This document shows, piece by piece, positions 13,398 through 25,547 of a DNA stretch of 64,000 nt. Each line of letters starts with the position of its first letter. Position 1 is the first letter of the stretch. Under the pieces are notes generated by a model. It was given only the letters and a program-made list of their open reading frames with translations, did no database searches and had not been told where the DNA came from. A program made the position numbers and the translations under genes. Source of the stretch: Ziziphus jujuba (lineage: Eukaryota > Streptophyta > Magnoliopsida > Rosales > Rhamnaceae); assembly GCF_031755915.1 (NCBI RefSeq), contig NC_083385.1:19179001-19243000 (forward strand). The letters run 5' to 3'.

Positions 13398-16300
13398 TCA
13401 CTGGAACAGATACGGGTACTGCTCACGCATCTGTGCTTCGGGTTCCCACGTTGCTTCCTCGACTAAGTGGTTCCGCCATAAGACCTTAACTAGAGGAATA
13501 GTCTTGTTGCGTAATGTCCGTTCCTCGCGATCCAAAATCTGTACTGGTTGCTCCACATACGAAAGATCTTCCCTTATCTCTATGTCCGGACTCTCGAGTA
13601 CGTGCGAAGGGTCTGCAATATACTTCCGTAGCATCGACACATGAAATACGTTGTGAACTCGAGCTAGCTCTTCCGGTAACGCCAACCTATACGCCACCGG
13701 GCCAATCCTCTCCGTAACCTCGTAAGGCCCAATATAACGAGGACCCAACTTACCTCGTTGTCCAAAACGTACTACTCCTTTCCATGGAGATAGTTTTAGG
13801 AATACCCAATCTCCTACCTCGAATTCCAAATCCTTTCTACGCACATCGGCGTAACTCTTCTGTCTATCTTGGGCAACCTTCAATCGATCCCTAATGATCT
13901 TCACCTTGTCCAAGGTCATCCTTAAATACTCAGATCCGACCGCATTATTTGTTGCAAGGAGCTCTCTTCTCCTACCTCACTCCAACACAAAGGTGTCCGA
14001 CACTGCCTCCCATATAAAGCTTCATACGGGGACATTCCAGTACTCGCTTGATAACTGTTGTTGTAGACAAACTCTATCAGTGGCAGTTGTTCATCCCAGC
14101 TACCGCGAAATTGCATAATGCAAGACCTTAGCATGTCTTCTAATGTCTGGATTGTGCGCTCTGCTTGTCCATCAGATTGCGGGTGAAAAGCGGTGCTGTA
14201 GTTAAGTCTTGCTCCTAATGCATCAGCCAACTTCCGCCATAATCGTGAAGTAAAGCGCGGATCTCGATCGGAGACGATGGCTAACGGTACTCCATGAAGA
14301 CTTACAATGCGTTGCACGAACAACTGAGCTAACTTCTCGGGTGAAAAACGTTCTCGTACCGGTAGGAAGTGTGCCGACTTGGTGAGACGATCAATGATTA
14401 CCCAAATGCCATCGTACCTTCTAGGTGTGGAAGGAAGCTTGAATACGAAGTCCATGTTGAGTTCTTCCCACTTCCACACGGGAATCGGTAAAGGTTGGAG
14501 TAGTCCCGAAGGCTTCTGTCTTTCTGCTTTCACTTGTTGACAAATCAAACACTTTGATACGAAGTCTGCCACTTCTCTCTTCATACCAATCCACCAATAA
14601 TACTTAACAAGCGTCCAGTACATCTTGGTACTCCCAGGATGCATCGCATACATCGAGCTGTGCGCCTCCTCTAAAATCTCCTTCTTGAGTCCTGGGGTAT
14701 CCGGAACACAAAGTCGTCCTTTATACACGAGGGCTCCATCCCTCCTTATGGAAAATTCCGGATCAAGACCTTCTTGTACCTTGCCCTTAATTGTCCTCAA
14801 CTTAGGATCTTCCATTTGGGTCTCTACTATACGATCCACCAACACCAGTCGTACCTGGAAGCTAGCCATAAGAACTCCTGAAGGGTGCATATGCATTAAC
14901 ACCCCCATCTTCTTCAACTCCACCATGAGAGGTAGTTGGATGACTTGGATGTGAGCAAGGGATCCAGTAGCCTTCCTACTCAAAGCATCTGCCACTACAT
15001 TCGCCTTACTCGGGTGATAGTCAATCACACAGTCATAATCCTTTAACAACTCCATCCATCGCCTTTGCCTCATATTTAACTCCTTCTGAGTGAAAATATA
15101 CTTGAGGCTCTTGTGGTCGGTATAGATTTGGCACGTGGCCCCATACAAGTAGTGCCTCCACTTCTTTAGAGCAAAGACTACCGCCGCCAATTCTAAGTCG
15201 TGCGTAGGGTAATTCTGTTCGTGCTGCTTCAATTGCCGAGATGCATACGCTACCACCCTTTGATTCTGCATTAGCATGCAACCCAACCCTTGATGGGATG
15301 CATCACAATAAACTTCAAAACCTTCATTCCCATCAGGTAAAGTTAAAACAGGTGCGGATGTCAACTTTTGCTTCAACTCCTGAAAACTCTGTTCACACCT
15401 GTCCGTCCAACTAAATTCAACATTCTTTCGGGTCAATCTATGAAGTGGCCCGGCAATCCTTGAAAACCCTTCAATAAAACGACGGTAGTAACCCGCTAAT
15501 CCAAGAAAACTTCATACCTCCCTCACAGTGGTAGGGCGATCCCAACTCAACACTGCCTTTACCTTATCAGGGTCCACATAGATACCTTCTGCCGACACGA
15601 TATATCCGAGAAAACCCACTTGATTCAACCAGAATTCACACTTGTCGAACTTAGCATATAGCTGATGCTGCCTTAGAGTTTGGAGCACTCTCTTCAAATG
15701 CCTCACGTGCTCTTCTTGGCTCCTTGAATAGATCAGAATGTCATCGATAAATACAATGACAAAACGATCCAAGTACGGACGAAACACCCTATTCATCAAG
15801 TCCATGAAAGCTGCTGGGGCATTGGTGAGTCCGAACGACATCACTAGGAATTCATAATGTCCGTACCTCGTCCTAAAGGCAGTCTTAGGAATGTCCGACT
15901 CTCGGATCCTTAACTGATGGTATCCCGACCTCAAGTCGATCTTGGAGAACACCTTGGCACCTTGGAGTTGGTCGAATAGATCATCTATCCTTGGCAACGG
16001 ATAGCGATTAGGAATGGTGACCTTATTAAGTTGTCGGTAGTCTATACATAGCCTTAGACTACCATCCTTCTTCTTTACAAACAAAACTGGGGCTCCCCAC
16101 GGCGATATACTTGGTCTAATAAACCCCTTATCTACCAAATCTTGCAACTGGACCTTTAGCTCCCTTAACTCCGCTGGAGCCATCCGATACGGTGGTAGAG
16201 AAATAGGCACGGTGCCTGGAATCAATTCAATGGGAAAGTCAACTTCCCTTTCCGGAGGCAATCCTGGTAACTCCTCAGGAAATACGTCCGGGAAATCCCT

Positions 16301-17971
16301 CACAACGGGCATGTCTTCCAACCTGACCCCACTTACTCGGGTATCTATCACATGAGCCAAATACCCCTGGCAACCTTTATTCAGTAGCTTCTTGGCGGTA
16401 AGGGTAGATATCAACCTCGGTAAGGGCCTTCCAACTCCTCCACGGAATACTACTTCTGGCAACCCTGGCCTCCTGAATGTAACTTCCTTGCTGAAACAGT
16501 CTACAGATGCATGGTTCCTTGCCAACCAATCCATGCCCAAAATTACATCAAGTCCGGACAGATCCAACAGGATCAAGTCCGCCTCCATCACTTGATCTTC
16601 GATGCAGAAGAAACATTCCTTGATTAACTGGCTAGGCCACAAGGATTCTCCTGCAGGAGTGGCTATCTCTACTAGACATTCTAAAGGAGTAGGGGTCATA
16701 CCGACCCGAGTGACGAATTCCTTGGAGATGAATGAATGTGTTGCTCCCGGGTCTATAAGTACTAATGCATCATTACCGAATATATTCAACGTACCTGCCA
16801 CGACGTCCGGTGTAGCTAGGGCCTCCTGCTGCGTCATCGCAAACACTCGACCCTGCCCTGTCTGCTGGGGCCTCCGTCCTCTACCCCTGCTCGGTCCAAC
16901 AGGCTGTGGAACTGATCCCGATGAACCTCCTACTGCATAACTCCCTCGGGAACTCTGACCCCGCGATCCACTGGCCTGATGTGATGGTGGGCTCGCCCCT
17001 AACACTCCCGCCTCTCCATAAGGGCAATTTCTCTTAATATGTCCCGCCTGTCCACACTGAAAGCACACACCCTCAAACTGGCAAATCCCATGGTGTGCTC
17101 TATTGCAACGTCTGCAGAATGGCTTGGGGCTAAACCCAGAGTGCTGATATGAGCTCGTGCCGCCGCTGATGGAATGGCGCGCTGGTTGGGGCATACGATA
17201 GCCGCCTCTCCTTTGAAATCTGCCTCGAGGGCTGAACCCACCACTGTCTGAGCCTGAACTATGACTCTTCTTAGATGCCCCTTGTCGAGGTACCCCGCTG
17301 TACGAACCTTCGAACGGTCTACGCCTCGAGGGTCTGTGTATCTTCGCCTGTCTCTCTAGCTCGAGCGCTGCATCCCTGGCGGACTGATAGGTGGGGTGTA
17401 CTGACCCAGAAAGGGTGTAGCCGATGCTCTCATTCAACCCGTCTATGAACCTCACCTTCTTCGCGTGATCGTCGGGAATCAAGTGCATGCAGAACTCTGA
17501 CAGCTCCCGAAACCTCCTCTTGTACTCTGTCACCGTCATGTTTCCCTGGCGCAGTCCCTCGAACTCTCTCCTTCTCGCCTCACGGTAGGCAGGAGGACAG
17601 AACTCAGTAGAGAAGGCAATCTTGAACTGGTCCCACGTATGCCTTCTGCGAGTCTTCTCCATTTGCCACCACTTCCGGGCGTCTCCCTCTAACATGAACC
17701 CAGAAATCCTCACCATATCCTCATCGGGGCACTGCATCCCCTTTTCCAAGATTTTCTCCATGCTGGATAGCCACTTCAAGGCTGCAGCTGGGCCTTGGCT
17801 TCCATCGAACTCCACGGCTCCTAAACGTCGAGCCTGATCCACGAATCGGTTACTAGAGGTTGAACCTCCTAAGGCTCTAGTTAGCTGAGAGACCAGATCT
17901 CTAAGGCTTGATCGACTCCCGGAACTCTCAGCCGAGCGTTCCCGAGTTCTACGTGTGTCCCGCCGACTCAT
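13398..17971 (-). pseudogene. Chromovirus gag-pol, two disabling lesions
   Basis: Translation starts at 17971 ([12 protein letters not shown]). In order, it encodes a retrotransposon gag domain, a CX2CX4HX4C knuckle ([14 protein letters not shown], near 17040-17080) and an aspartic protease ([10 protein letters not shown], near 16745). The reverse transcriptase carries FIDDILIYS (near 15740) and RNase H starts at [11 protein letters not shown]. The integrase has an HHCC finger and a D,D,E core ([20 protein letters not shown]). A chromodomain-like C-terminus (EEATWEPEAQMREQYPYLF) ends at 13398. An in-frame TGA at 15512-15514 interrupts the RT-RNase H junction and looks like a CGA-to-TGA deamination. 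A frameshift near 13970 separates the integrase core from its tail. Otherwise the frame is open. The protein would copy and integrate the element's RNA, and the chromodomain is thought to target chromatin. Confidence 0.93.
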
Positions 17972-18099
17972 CGTAGTCGATTACTGAAGAAACAAACAAG
18001 AGTTTAGAAACAGGGACACTTAAGCACGATTACAAAAGGAAGGAATTTACGGATGGGCTGTACAGCAATGCACAGTCCTTTAGGATTACAAGAACCTAT

Positions 18100-18111
18100 G
18101 CTCTGATACCA
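18100..18111 (-). other. tRNA-iMet primer binding site of the chromovirus
   Basis: On the minus strand TGGTATCAGAGC, the exact canonical initiator-methionine primer site, lies two bases from the 5' LTR. It confirms the element's orientation. Confidence 0.93.
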
Positions 18112-18113
18112 AC

Positions 18114-21100
18114 TGTCAGGACCCGTCCAAAGTTCCCCACCGGAACCCTAGACAAGCCCTGATCCCAGGGAAACCCTACCGGACCCTTCTGTGGAAGATC
18201 CGGCAGAACCTCCCCTAAGGGATGGACTTACCACAAAATTCCCTGCACTGAAAACACACTTCTATAATTGTCCCCTTATTCCTCCCACAGTACTACGAAC
18301 TGGTTCCACAAATTTCAGCACTCCAAAATAAAAATACAGTAATCCAGTGCAATACAAATACATAAGTGTCCCATACAGTATACAGAGCTTTATGAAGTAC
18401 TACAAAATACAGAATACAGCAAAAGTGAAAGAAATATTACAACTGCAGTAAAAGAAGAACAAGGTACTGCACGAACAAATACAGCGAGGAAGATCAAGTC
18501 CGCTCCGAGTGAACACCGACAACCTGGTACCTAGAGGAACGGAATTTAAGAGTGTGAGATGCTAATCATCTCAGTGAGCGACCCTACTACTCTACACTAT
18601 AATACCACGGTAATAGGTATATAAATAATAATTATTTGGAAATAATATTTTCTCTCAAAACCCTTACAATTCTCTCAGTTGGAAAGGTTCCCCTTTTTAA
18701 AACATTTTCACAAAACCCTTATTCATATTCCCCAAAAACCAAGACATCAAATGAGTATCCGAACAGTAATAAATAAATTTTAATTCCAATACAGCTTTAA
18801 AATATTTTATTTTTTTTAAAACACAGTTCCAAAAATCAGTTGATGCACCCACTATATACCAGTGGCGCCAACAGTACCCAGCGTCCCAAGGTACCGCCAG
18901 ACAGGAGGTTATAGAAAGAAACCGGCATACGGTCGCGTGGCGTCCCACTGCGCCGCTGCTAACCTGGTGTCCCGGCCAAAGGGGGGTGGCCACCCTCTCC
19001 GATGGCATCCACAGGACACCCTCATAATATCACCTGCGCGCTACTCACACCCACCTGCGCGCTAATCATATCCGTGTGCACAATATCCATATCACATATA
19101 CCATATCACATAATCAGAACACCAGTACGTGCACGGTGCATCTAAAAATTATAAAATCCGCAAATTTAAATTATAAAACAAATTTCACATTTTTCATAAG
19201 CATAGCGGGCATAATCCATCCGCTTGAACCGGGAAATTCTCCACAATTTCCTTATAATCCATACCATAAATTCCACGATTTTCAAATCCACCAACTTCCA
19301 AATCCATCAATTCAAATATCCATATTTTTTTTCCAAGCATAAATAATTTCTCGAAATATCATAATCAAATCTCATAATATTCCATGGGCATATTTTATAA
19401 AAATTGAAATCACCAACATAATCAAATATTTTCCTTGAAATATTTGAAAATCAAATCGTGCCCAATTTACCATTAAAACCACACCAATTTCAAAATCCTC
19501 AAAACCATAAAATAATTCCACATGGCATAAATTGGTGAAATGCAAATTTTCTTAAATCCGATAAATTCACAATAATTTCCACAATAAATCAAATAAATAT
19601 TTGGCACATAAAAATTAAATTCCAAATATTTAAATCACACATAATATATTCACCAATTAAATTTTCCAAAATTAAATTGAAGGTGGGTCACTCACCTTGT
19701 GCACGTATCTCAATCAAGATCCTCCGCAGGATCGACTCCGCTACTCGCATGTGCACCTAAAACATCCACAATACCAAAACCACAAATATTAATATTTTAT
19801 TCGGGTAATCCCCAAATGGGTACCCGAGGAGCGAACACCAAACGATAACTAAAATTTACGAATTATATACCGAATTGAAGCTCGAGTGATGCTAATCACA
19901 GATCCGGTCTTAATTTCCGATGATCGTACCCGACGGGGTCGGAATTTTATCGGGAAGCTTTTCGGGTTTCGGCTCCGCAATTCTCCCAAACCGTCGCGAA
20001 TTGGAGGAAACAGAAGTCGTATTTGGGTTCAGGAGGTCGAACACTGCGGACTGGAGCTGGCCGGAATTTCGGGTACTCGCCGGAACAGTATTTTCCGACG
20101 GGCAGCTGCGGTCACCGGCAACCGTCGCCGGCGGCGCGTACGTGCGGTGGTCGTTGGCTGTGAAATTTTGCAGACTTGTAGATCGTGAGGAGAGCAATCC
20201 AACGGGACCGGCGGTGAGCAAAACGGAGGTCGGACGGCGGAGAAATCACCGTTTGAAGATTTCCGACCCCTCGCCGGAAAACGCTCCGATCCCAGCGCGT
20301 CGGTGGTCCGATGGCCGTGATTTTTGGTGGGTAGGCCGGACTTGAAGAGAGGATCAAGGCTGTCAGGCGCGTGTGCCGGAAAATGGTCGGAACAGTGCCG
20401 ATTCGCGGTGGCCGGCGGTGGAGGGGGAAAAATCGCCGCCAAACTTCGGACGTCCGATCCGGGCGCGTCCGGCGGCCGTTCACCGTGAAATTTGGAGGTT
20501 TTGCCGGAAATGAGGTGGGCAATTTGGCTGGCCGGCGCGTGTACAGTAACTAGGCCGGAAAACGTGAAAATGACCGGCGGCCGGTGACTCTCTCTCTCTC
20601 TCTCTCCTCTCTCTCTTTCTCTCTCTTCCCCGAGTGTTTTAACAAATAAAAACCCTGCGTGATACTGTTCATGCCACGTGGACCAATCAGAAGCTGACAC
20701 GTGGCATTACTGTGCACTTAAGCCAAATATATTAAAATAATACGGTACCCGGCGAATTTCAAACGTCCGTAACTTTTTAACCACATGTCCGATTTAAGCG
20801 TGCCGCTAGTCTATGAACTCGTATCGACGAGTACTTTACAACCATACAAGAGTCAACTCAAAATTACATCACAAGAAAAAGTCAACTCTCGGCACCTTCT
20901 AGACAGTTTGCACTTCAACTTGTTTCGCCCATAACTTTCAAACCGTAGCTCCGTTTTCGACGTGCTACTAGTCTACGAACTCAGGGCGTCATGCACTTCG
21001 CCACGGTACCCTGGTCAACTCGAAATTCCCACCGAGTCAAAAAGTCAACTTTTGACCCCTTGGTCAACGGTCAACGTGCATGGATTCCGGTGCGATTCGG

Positions 21101-21114
21101 GACGGGGTGTTACA
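18114..21114 (-). repeat. 5' LTR of the chromovirus
   Basis: It is 3,001 bp and nearly identical to 10336-13353. On the sense (minus) strand the likely promoter order is the G-box/CCAAT palindrome (20705-20673), a weak TATA-like TTTTTATTTG (about 20653-20644), then a GA-rich tract (20628-20587). The CpG-rich block at 19920-20560 would then be transcribed leader. Confidence 0.95.
20673..20705 (-). promoter_or_regulatory. Paired G-box with central CCAAT box in LTR promoter
   Basis: GCCACGTG and CACGTGGC form perfect inverted arms 17 bases apart, with CCAAT in the spacer. The pattern recurs in the other LTR (12912-12944) and the solo LTR (40896-40928), each with one arm altered. G-boxes are known binding sites for plant bZIP and bHLH factors and CCAAT for NF-Y. 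That they drive this LTR is an inference from position just upstream of a TATA-like element. Confidence 0.6.
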
Positions 21115-22233
21115 GTTAAGGCCAATCGGGTTTGTGTATATTTATATGTTTATGTATACATATGTAGGTGTACGTTTGTAAGTATATATGTGTTTCATTC
21201 ATGTATACATATGCGGGTGTATAAGTGTGGGTGCATCCTATGATATGTGCTAGCTTGATATATATATATATATCTATATGCACATATATTTTGTGGGTAT
21301 GTGAATATGTGTATACATTTAATTAATTGCTGAAAGAATGAGTATGTGTATATGAACAAGCATGGGTGAATATATATATATATATATATTGAAGATATTT
21401 ATATTCGCATATACATATATGGTTGTGTATACATATGTATGCGTGTATATATATACATGTAAATATTGTGCTATGGGAATTTATGTGCTTAACGCTTAAA
21501 TAAAATTGTTATTTAAAATTATGGTGCCAAAGTTATGTTGAATTAAATATGTATAGCTTTTTATTTATATCTTTGACATAAAGGGAATAGTAGTTTTCAA
21601 TTGTTGTTAAATGACTGTTAATTTTGTTGTTAAGGTTACGACGCATAACAAAAGGATCCTCATGTATTTATTTATATATAATATTTATGTGGCTCTAATG
21701 ATATTTGGTTTGAATCGATTTGAAGGTTGAGGAATTAATTATATTAAACTACCATGATAAAAATATATATTTATATATATGTATATATAGATATATATGT
21801 TTATGTGTTTAATTAATTATTTATTTATTTATGGAATTGAATTATTGTGAAAGAGATTAATTTTATGAAATTATGGTTTAATATTTACTAAATTTATTGT
21901 TGATTTAAATGTTGAAATTTTGATGCATAAATAATGCATTTATGTGATTTTAGTTATATATGAATTTTTATGTATTTTTTTTTAATATTGTTTGGTGTAA
22001 ATCGATTCCATGGATTTGAAGAAAAATATTTATTTAAAATTTAGTATTCCAAAAATATATTTATGCATTAATTAATTAATTAATTATTTATTCATAAACT
22101 TGTTTTTTTGGTGGTAGAGATGGATTATGTAAATTGTTGAATTTTGTATAAATTCAAATTTTGTAATATTATAAATTTTATTGATTTTCGACTCACCATA
22201 CACGTGTCGGTGTTCTGTACTGTATTACTGATA

Positions 22234-22680
22234 AGCACGCAAGTTCATATGGTCGTCCTGTGGGATGCTAGGGACCTGAGGATTGGCAAGTTTTATACAG
22301 TGCGCATAAGCCGCCCCCTCCATAGCCAGGATGATTGTTTATTATATTTTGATTATCCTGTGGTGCCATGGACCTGAGGGTTAGTAAGTATATATATACA
22401 GTTAGTATCAGTCGCCCCCCCTCCCCCCCCCTCCTTGGCCGCAGGATGAATGTTTATTAAGCGTGCAAGTTTCATTCATGGTCGTTCCTATGAGGGTTGA
22501 CAAGTTTAATACAGATCGAGCACCAGTCGTCTCCACCTTTGGCCACAGGATGGTTGTCATTACAAATTAGTGTGCATATATATGTGACCATCCTATGAGA
22601 GCTATGGATCCAAGGTATGGCAAGTATTGTGCACACTGAGCATAAGCCATCCTTATAGTCAATCGATTAGCCATCGTAAG
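22234..22680 (+). repeat. Four-unit minisatellite within the older LTR
   Basis: There are four degenerate units of roughly 100-115 bp, beginning near 22234, 22346, 22460 and 22570. Each has a CCTRTGRG/GGACCTGAGG-like part, a GTATTATACAG-like part and a CC-rich GTCGCC part ending GGCCAGGATG. The related LTR at 59300-59405 has a single unit, so this is an expansion in one lineage. Confidence 0.75.
22414..22434 (-). repeat. C-rich run (G-rich on minus strand)
   Basis: There are two long C runs separated by T inside minisatellite unit 2. On the minus strand the runs of G could form a quadruplex. It may also simply be slippage of the unit's short C run. Confidence 0.6.
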
Positions 22681-23165
22681 TTATAAGCAGCGGCATCGTT
22701 AGGACACCAAGGCGATCGTTTGTAAGTTTCTCTCTTCCACTTCCCGTTAGGCTGTACTCAGGATGCTGGATACCATTTGGCATCACTGGTATATTGTATG
22801 GTACATCAAGTATCTTTTCATATACATATAAAAGTATGTTATATTATATTGTGTTTGTATATACCACATCGTACAGAGACGACAATCCGATGTGGTTCAT
22901 GTAGAGCTAGCATCATAATTATGTTGACTACGAGTCTAGGGGATCAGACAGTCAATATGGGTAACCACCTTGGTCTTGATAGCATAGTACCGACGACAGC
23001 TGAAATCATGGATCGCGCAGCATATTAGATAGTATCGTATGTACTTCCGTTAGGAGTATGCATATTTCATTATATGCTATGGATTTTAAAATATTATTTT
23101 ATCTTATGTTACTTTATATATTCATGATTTGATATGTTAAAAATACTCTTAATTGATTTTAATGT

Positions 23166-23435
23166 TATTGTTATTATTATTATTAAGGTTGTTATATTCT
23201 TCTTATTATTATTATTTGTATTTAATTATTTAGTTAATTATTATTATTATTAACAATCACTGTTGTTATTATTGTTACTTTAATTGTTATTATTATTTTT
23301 AGTATTGATTCCATTATTTATGATTATTTAATCTTTATTATTATTACTGTTCATATTATCATTATTATTAGATTTTTCATATTACTATGTTTTTATTGGT
23401 ATTATTATCTTTTATTATTATTATTATTATTATTA

Positions 23436-23473
<38 letters not shown>

Positions 23474-23480
23474 GGTATTA
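23166..23480. repeat. (ATT)n-rich low-complexity tract
   Basis: ATT/TTA triplets dominate over about 300 bases, with a nearly perfect run at 23410-23475. It lies in the older plus-sense LTR. The other family members have only short ATT runs at the same place (for example 60245-60270). Confidence 0.9.
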
Positions 23481-23983
23481 TATGGAAGCCTTCAGGCAAG
23501 TATATAAGCTTTCGGGCAAGTATGTGATAGCCCTTGATAAGTGAGTTTTCGGACAAGTTATATTAACACTATTACTATCATTAAAACGGTTACTATTATT
23601 ATGGTTAATGTGGCGGTTGTTTTATTATTCTTCTTTCTATATTACGTATTGGTATATCTGTAAAATGATTAATATTTAAAATGTACGGTACTAAGTGGGT
23701 GGTGTGGGCGAATGTGACATTACAAGTATATTTTTGAATTTTACTCATTAGCTCATCCTATTGTGTATATGCTTTTATGTAGTCTAATATCGAAGTGATG
23801 CAAATTGTGGAAATTATTGTAGCAAGGTGGGAGGGATAAGATGGTATTCGAGAGGAGTGCATTTTCATGCAGGAAATTTTTTAGGCATGTCCTACCCTTA
23901 TGGAAGATACTGCCGGATTTACCATAGGATGGTCCGGTAGGATTTCTCTGGGATCAGGACTTGTCTAGGATCCTGACATCAAG

Positions 23984-25250
23984 ACTATTACCATTCAAGT
24001 TCTCCTTATACTTGCTTTAGTTCAAAATTGGAGTTTACATCAGCTAGACTTCAATAATGCCTTCTTGAACAGCAAACTAGAGGAAGAAGTCTATGTGAGT
24101 CAGCCATCGAATTTTATCAAGCCATGAACAAAACGTTTGGTTTGCAAATTACATAAAGTGTTGTATGGTCTAAAATAGGCTCCATGAGCCTGGTTCTCCA
24201 AAGTGGGATGTGCATTAATTCAGCTTGGCTTTCAACAATCTACAACAGACCATCTTTATTTATCAGGCATTCAAAGACTTCTACTCTTTATCTTTTTGTC
24301 TATGTTAATGATATCATACTTACTTGGAGCAATTCCAAAGAAAATTGATACTGTGGTTCAACTGTTACACTCGATGTTCACTTTCAAAGATTTAGGTATG
24401 TTAAATTTCTTCCTTGGAATTGAAGTCTTATCTGTTCATGATGGCTTACTATTATCTCAAACTAAATATATTAAAGATTTATTATATAAGGCTAAGATGC
24501 GTGATGCTAAGCATCTACCCACACCTATGATTAGTAGACAACAATTTTCTGCTATTAATATTATCTTGTTTTATGATCCAACATTGAATTAATGTATCAT
24601 TGGTGGCCTTCCGTATGTTGCCATTACAAGGCCTGAAATTGCATTTGCAGTTAATATATCTCAATATATGCATCGTCCTCTTGAGTCTCATTGGAAAGCT
24701 GTTAAAAGAATACTTTGTTACTTACGTGGCATAGTGAACTTTGACTTGCTTTTTCGTCAGTTTTCACATCTAAATATTTATAGTTTTTATGATGTTGATT
24801 GGGCATCAAGTCCAGATGATCGCAAGTTCACTACAGGGTATTGCTTATATATTGTCTCCAACTTGATTACATTGTGTGCTAAGAAATAATCAACAATATC
24901 GCGATCCTCTGCTGAAGATGAATATAGATGTCTTACAAGTACAATTACTGAAATAGTTTGGCTGCGTTCTCTCTTTCTTGAGTTACACATTCCCATTTCT
25001 CGACCTCTTGTCTTATGGTGTGATAATTTAAGTGCCATTGCTTTGGCCAAGTATCCTATTTTCCAGGCTAGAACCAAGCATATTAAGGTGGATTTTCATT
25101 TTATTCGTGAAAAGTTTGCTTTATAATATCTAGTTATCATACATGTTCCCTCTATTAATCAATATGCAAATATTCTCACAAAGGCCCTGTCTACTCCACT
25201 TTTCAGTTCTTGAGGCACAAGTTGACACTTCTTTCCTCGAATGTGTCAGC
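23984..25250 (+). pseudogene. Copia reverse transcriptase C-terminus and RNase H remnant
   Basis: This resumes the frame broken at 9483: LHQLDFNNAFLNSKLEEEVY, then the palm motif with YVNDIIL instead of YVDD (near 24300), DLGMLNFFLGIEV, and the RNase H part with WASSPDDRKFTTGY, SSAEDEYR and LWCDNLSAIALAK. Multiple stops (for example in the LKQAPRAW region near 24170) and shifts are present. The loss of the second catalytic Asp in the palm is visible in the sequence. It ends just before the polypurine tract and right LTR. Confidence 0.85.
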
Positions 25251-25260
25251 TTGAGGGGGC
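25251..25260 (+). other. Polypurine tract of the copia element
   Basis: TTGAGGGGGC lies directly before the right LTR, the usual form in plant copia elements. Confidence 0.8.
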
Positions 25261-25547
25261 TGTTAACGTAGTTGGTTTTTCTGGTATCTATACGGATAAT
25301 AGTCCTAGTGTTATCTTTAGCCTAAATCTGTTTAGGTGATAATGACAGTATATTTGTAATTGCATCTATTATGTAAAATAATCTTTAATTAAAGTGTGTT
25401 TATCACTTCTCTATTTTATATATGAGTCTATGTTTATCACTTCTCTATTTTATATATCAGTCTATGTACATAAATATAGTAAAATACATTAATGATAGTC
25501 AGTCAAGAAACATTTTCGTTCAACTCTATTATCTCTCAAATCAAACT
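25261..25547 (+). repeat. Right LTR of the copia element
   Basis: It begins TGTTAACGTAG and ends AAACT, followed by the duplication ACGCT. It is 30 bases longer than the left LTR, mainly because of a direct duplication of a 34-base unit (25399-25432 and 25433-25466) just before the TATA-like region. Confidence 0.88.

Larger units (their letters stand above)
10336..21114 (-). mobile_element. Nearly intact Ty3/gypsy chromovirus (Del/Tekay-like)
   Basis: The element is 10,779 bp and lies on the minus strand. It has two highly similar LTRs starting TGTCAGG and ending GTTACA, a perfect 5-bp duplication GTTAA (10331-10335, 21115-21119), an initiator-Met primer site, a polypurine tract, and a single gag-pol region. 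The very long LTRs and the chromodomain-like integrase tail place it in the Del/Tekay group. It is the youngest clear insertion in the left half. One nonsense codon and one frameshift in gag-pol mean this copy cannot make the full polyprotein itself. Confidence 0.95.
9484..23978 (+). repeat. Solo LTR (plus sense), split by a younger full-length element
   Basis: The LTR starts TGTAATGCCCC and ends GGATCCTGACA. The duplication TCAAG is at 9479-9483 and 23979-23983, in the copia reverse-transcriptase sequence. It consists of 9484-10335 plus 21120-23978, about 3.7 kb after the inner element is removed. It is the reverse orientation of the LTR family at 10336. It contains a four-unit minisatellite (22234-22680) and long ATT runs. 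No internal region is present, so it is a solo LTR. Confidence 0.9.
2598..25547 (+). mobile_element. Ty1/copia retrotransposon, degraded, split by nested insertions
   Basis: The element has short LTRs (2598-2854 and 25261-25547), a tRNA-Met-like primer site, gag, protease, integrase, reverse transcriptase and RNase H in copia order, and a polypurine tract. The 5-bp target duplication ACGCT is at 2593-2597 and 25548-25552. Removing the insertions at 4338-7962 and 9484-23978, with one duplication copy each, leaves about 4.8 kb, the usual size for a copia element. All frames carry stops and shifts, so it is dead. It is the oldest layer of the nest. The clade was not determined. Confidence 0.9.

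Noticed and set aside
14625..14954. Plus-strand frame of 109 codons, with others inside 13200-17840
   Set aside because: These are antisense shadows of the chromovirus pol gene.
16740..16775. Protease active site reads DPG rather than DSG
   Set aside because: I recall DPG-type sites as common in plant gypsy elements, so it is not evidence of inactivation or novelty here.
18100..18111. tRNA gene fragment
   Set aside because: The 12-base match to initiator tRNA is the primer binding site, and no tRNA body adjoins it.
20029..20700. Minus-strand open frame of 223 codons in the LTR, and similar frames at 12333-12956 and 40341-40895
   Set aside because: They lie in a GC-rich block that is open on both strands, change frame between LTR copies, and contain simple RE/ER repeats from the (CT)n tract.
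22234..22680. CRISPR-like repeat-spacer pattern
   Set aside because: Units are long, diverged and contiguous, in a plant LTR. It is a minisatellite.
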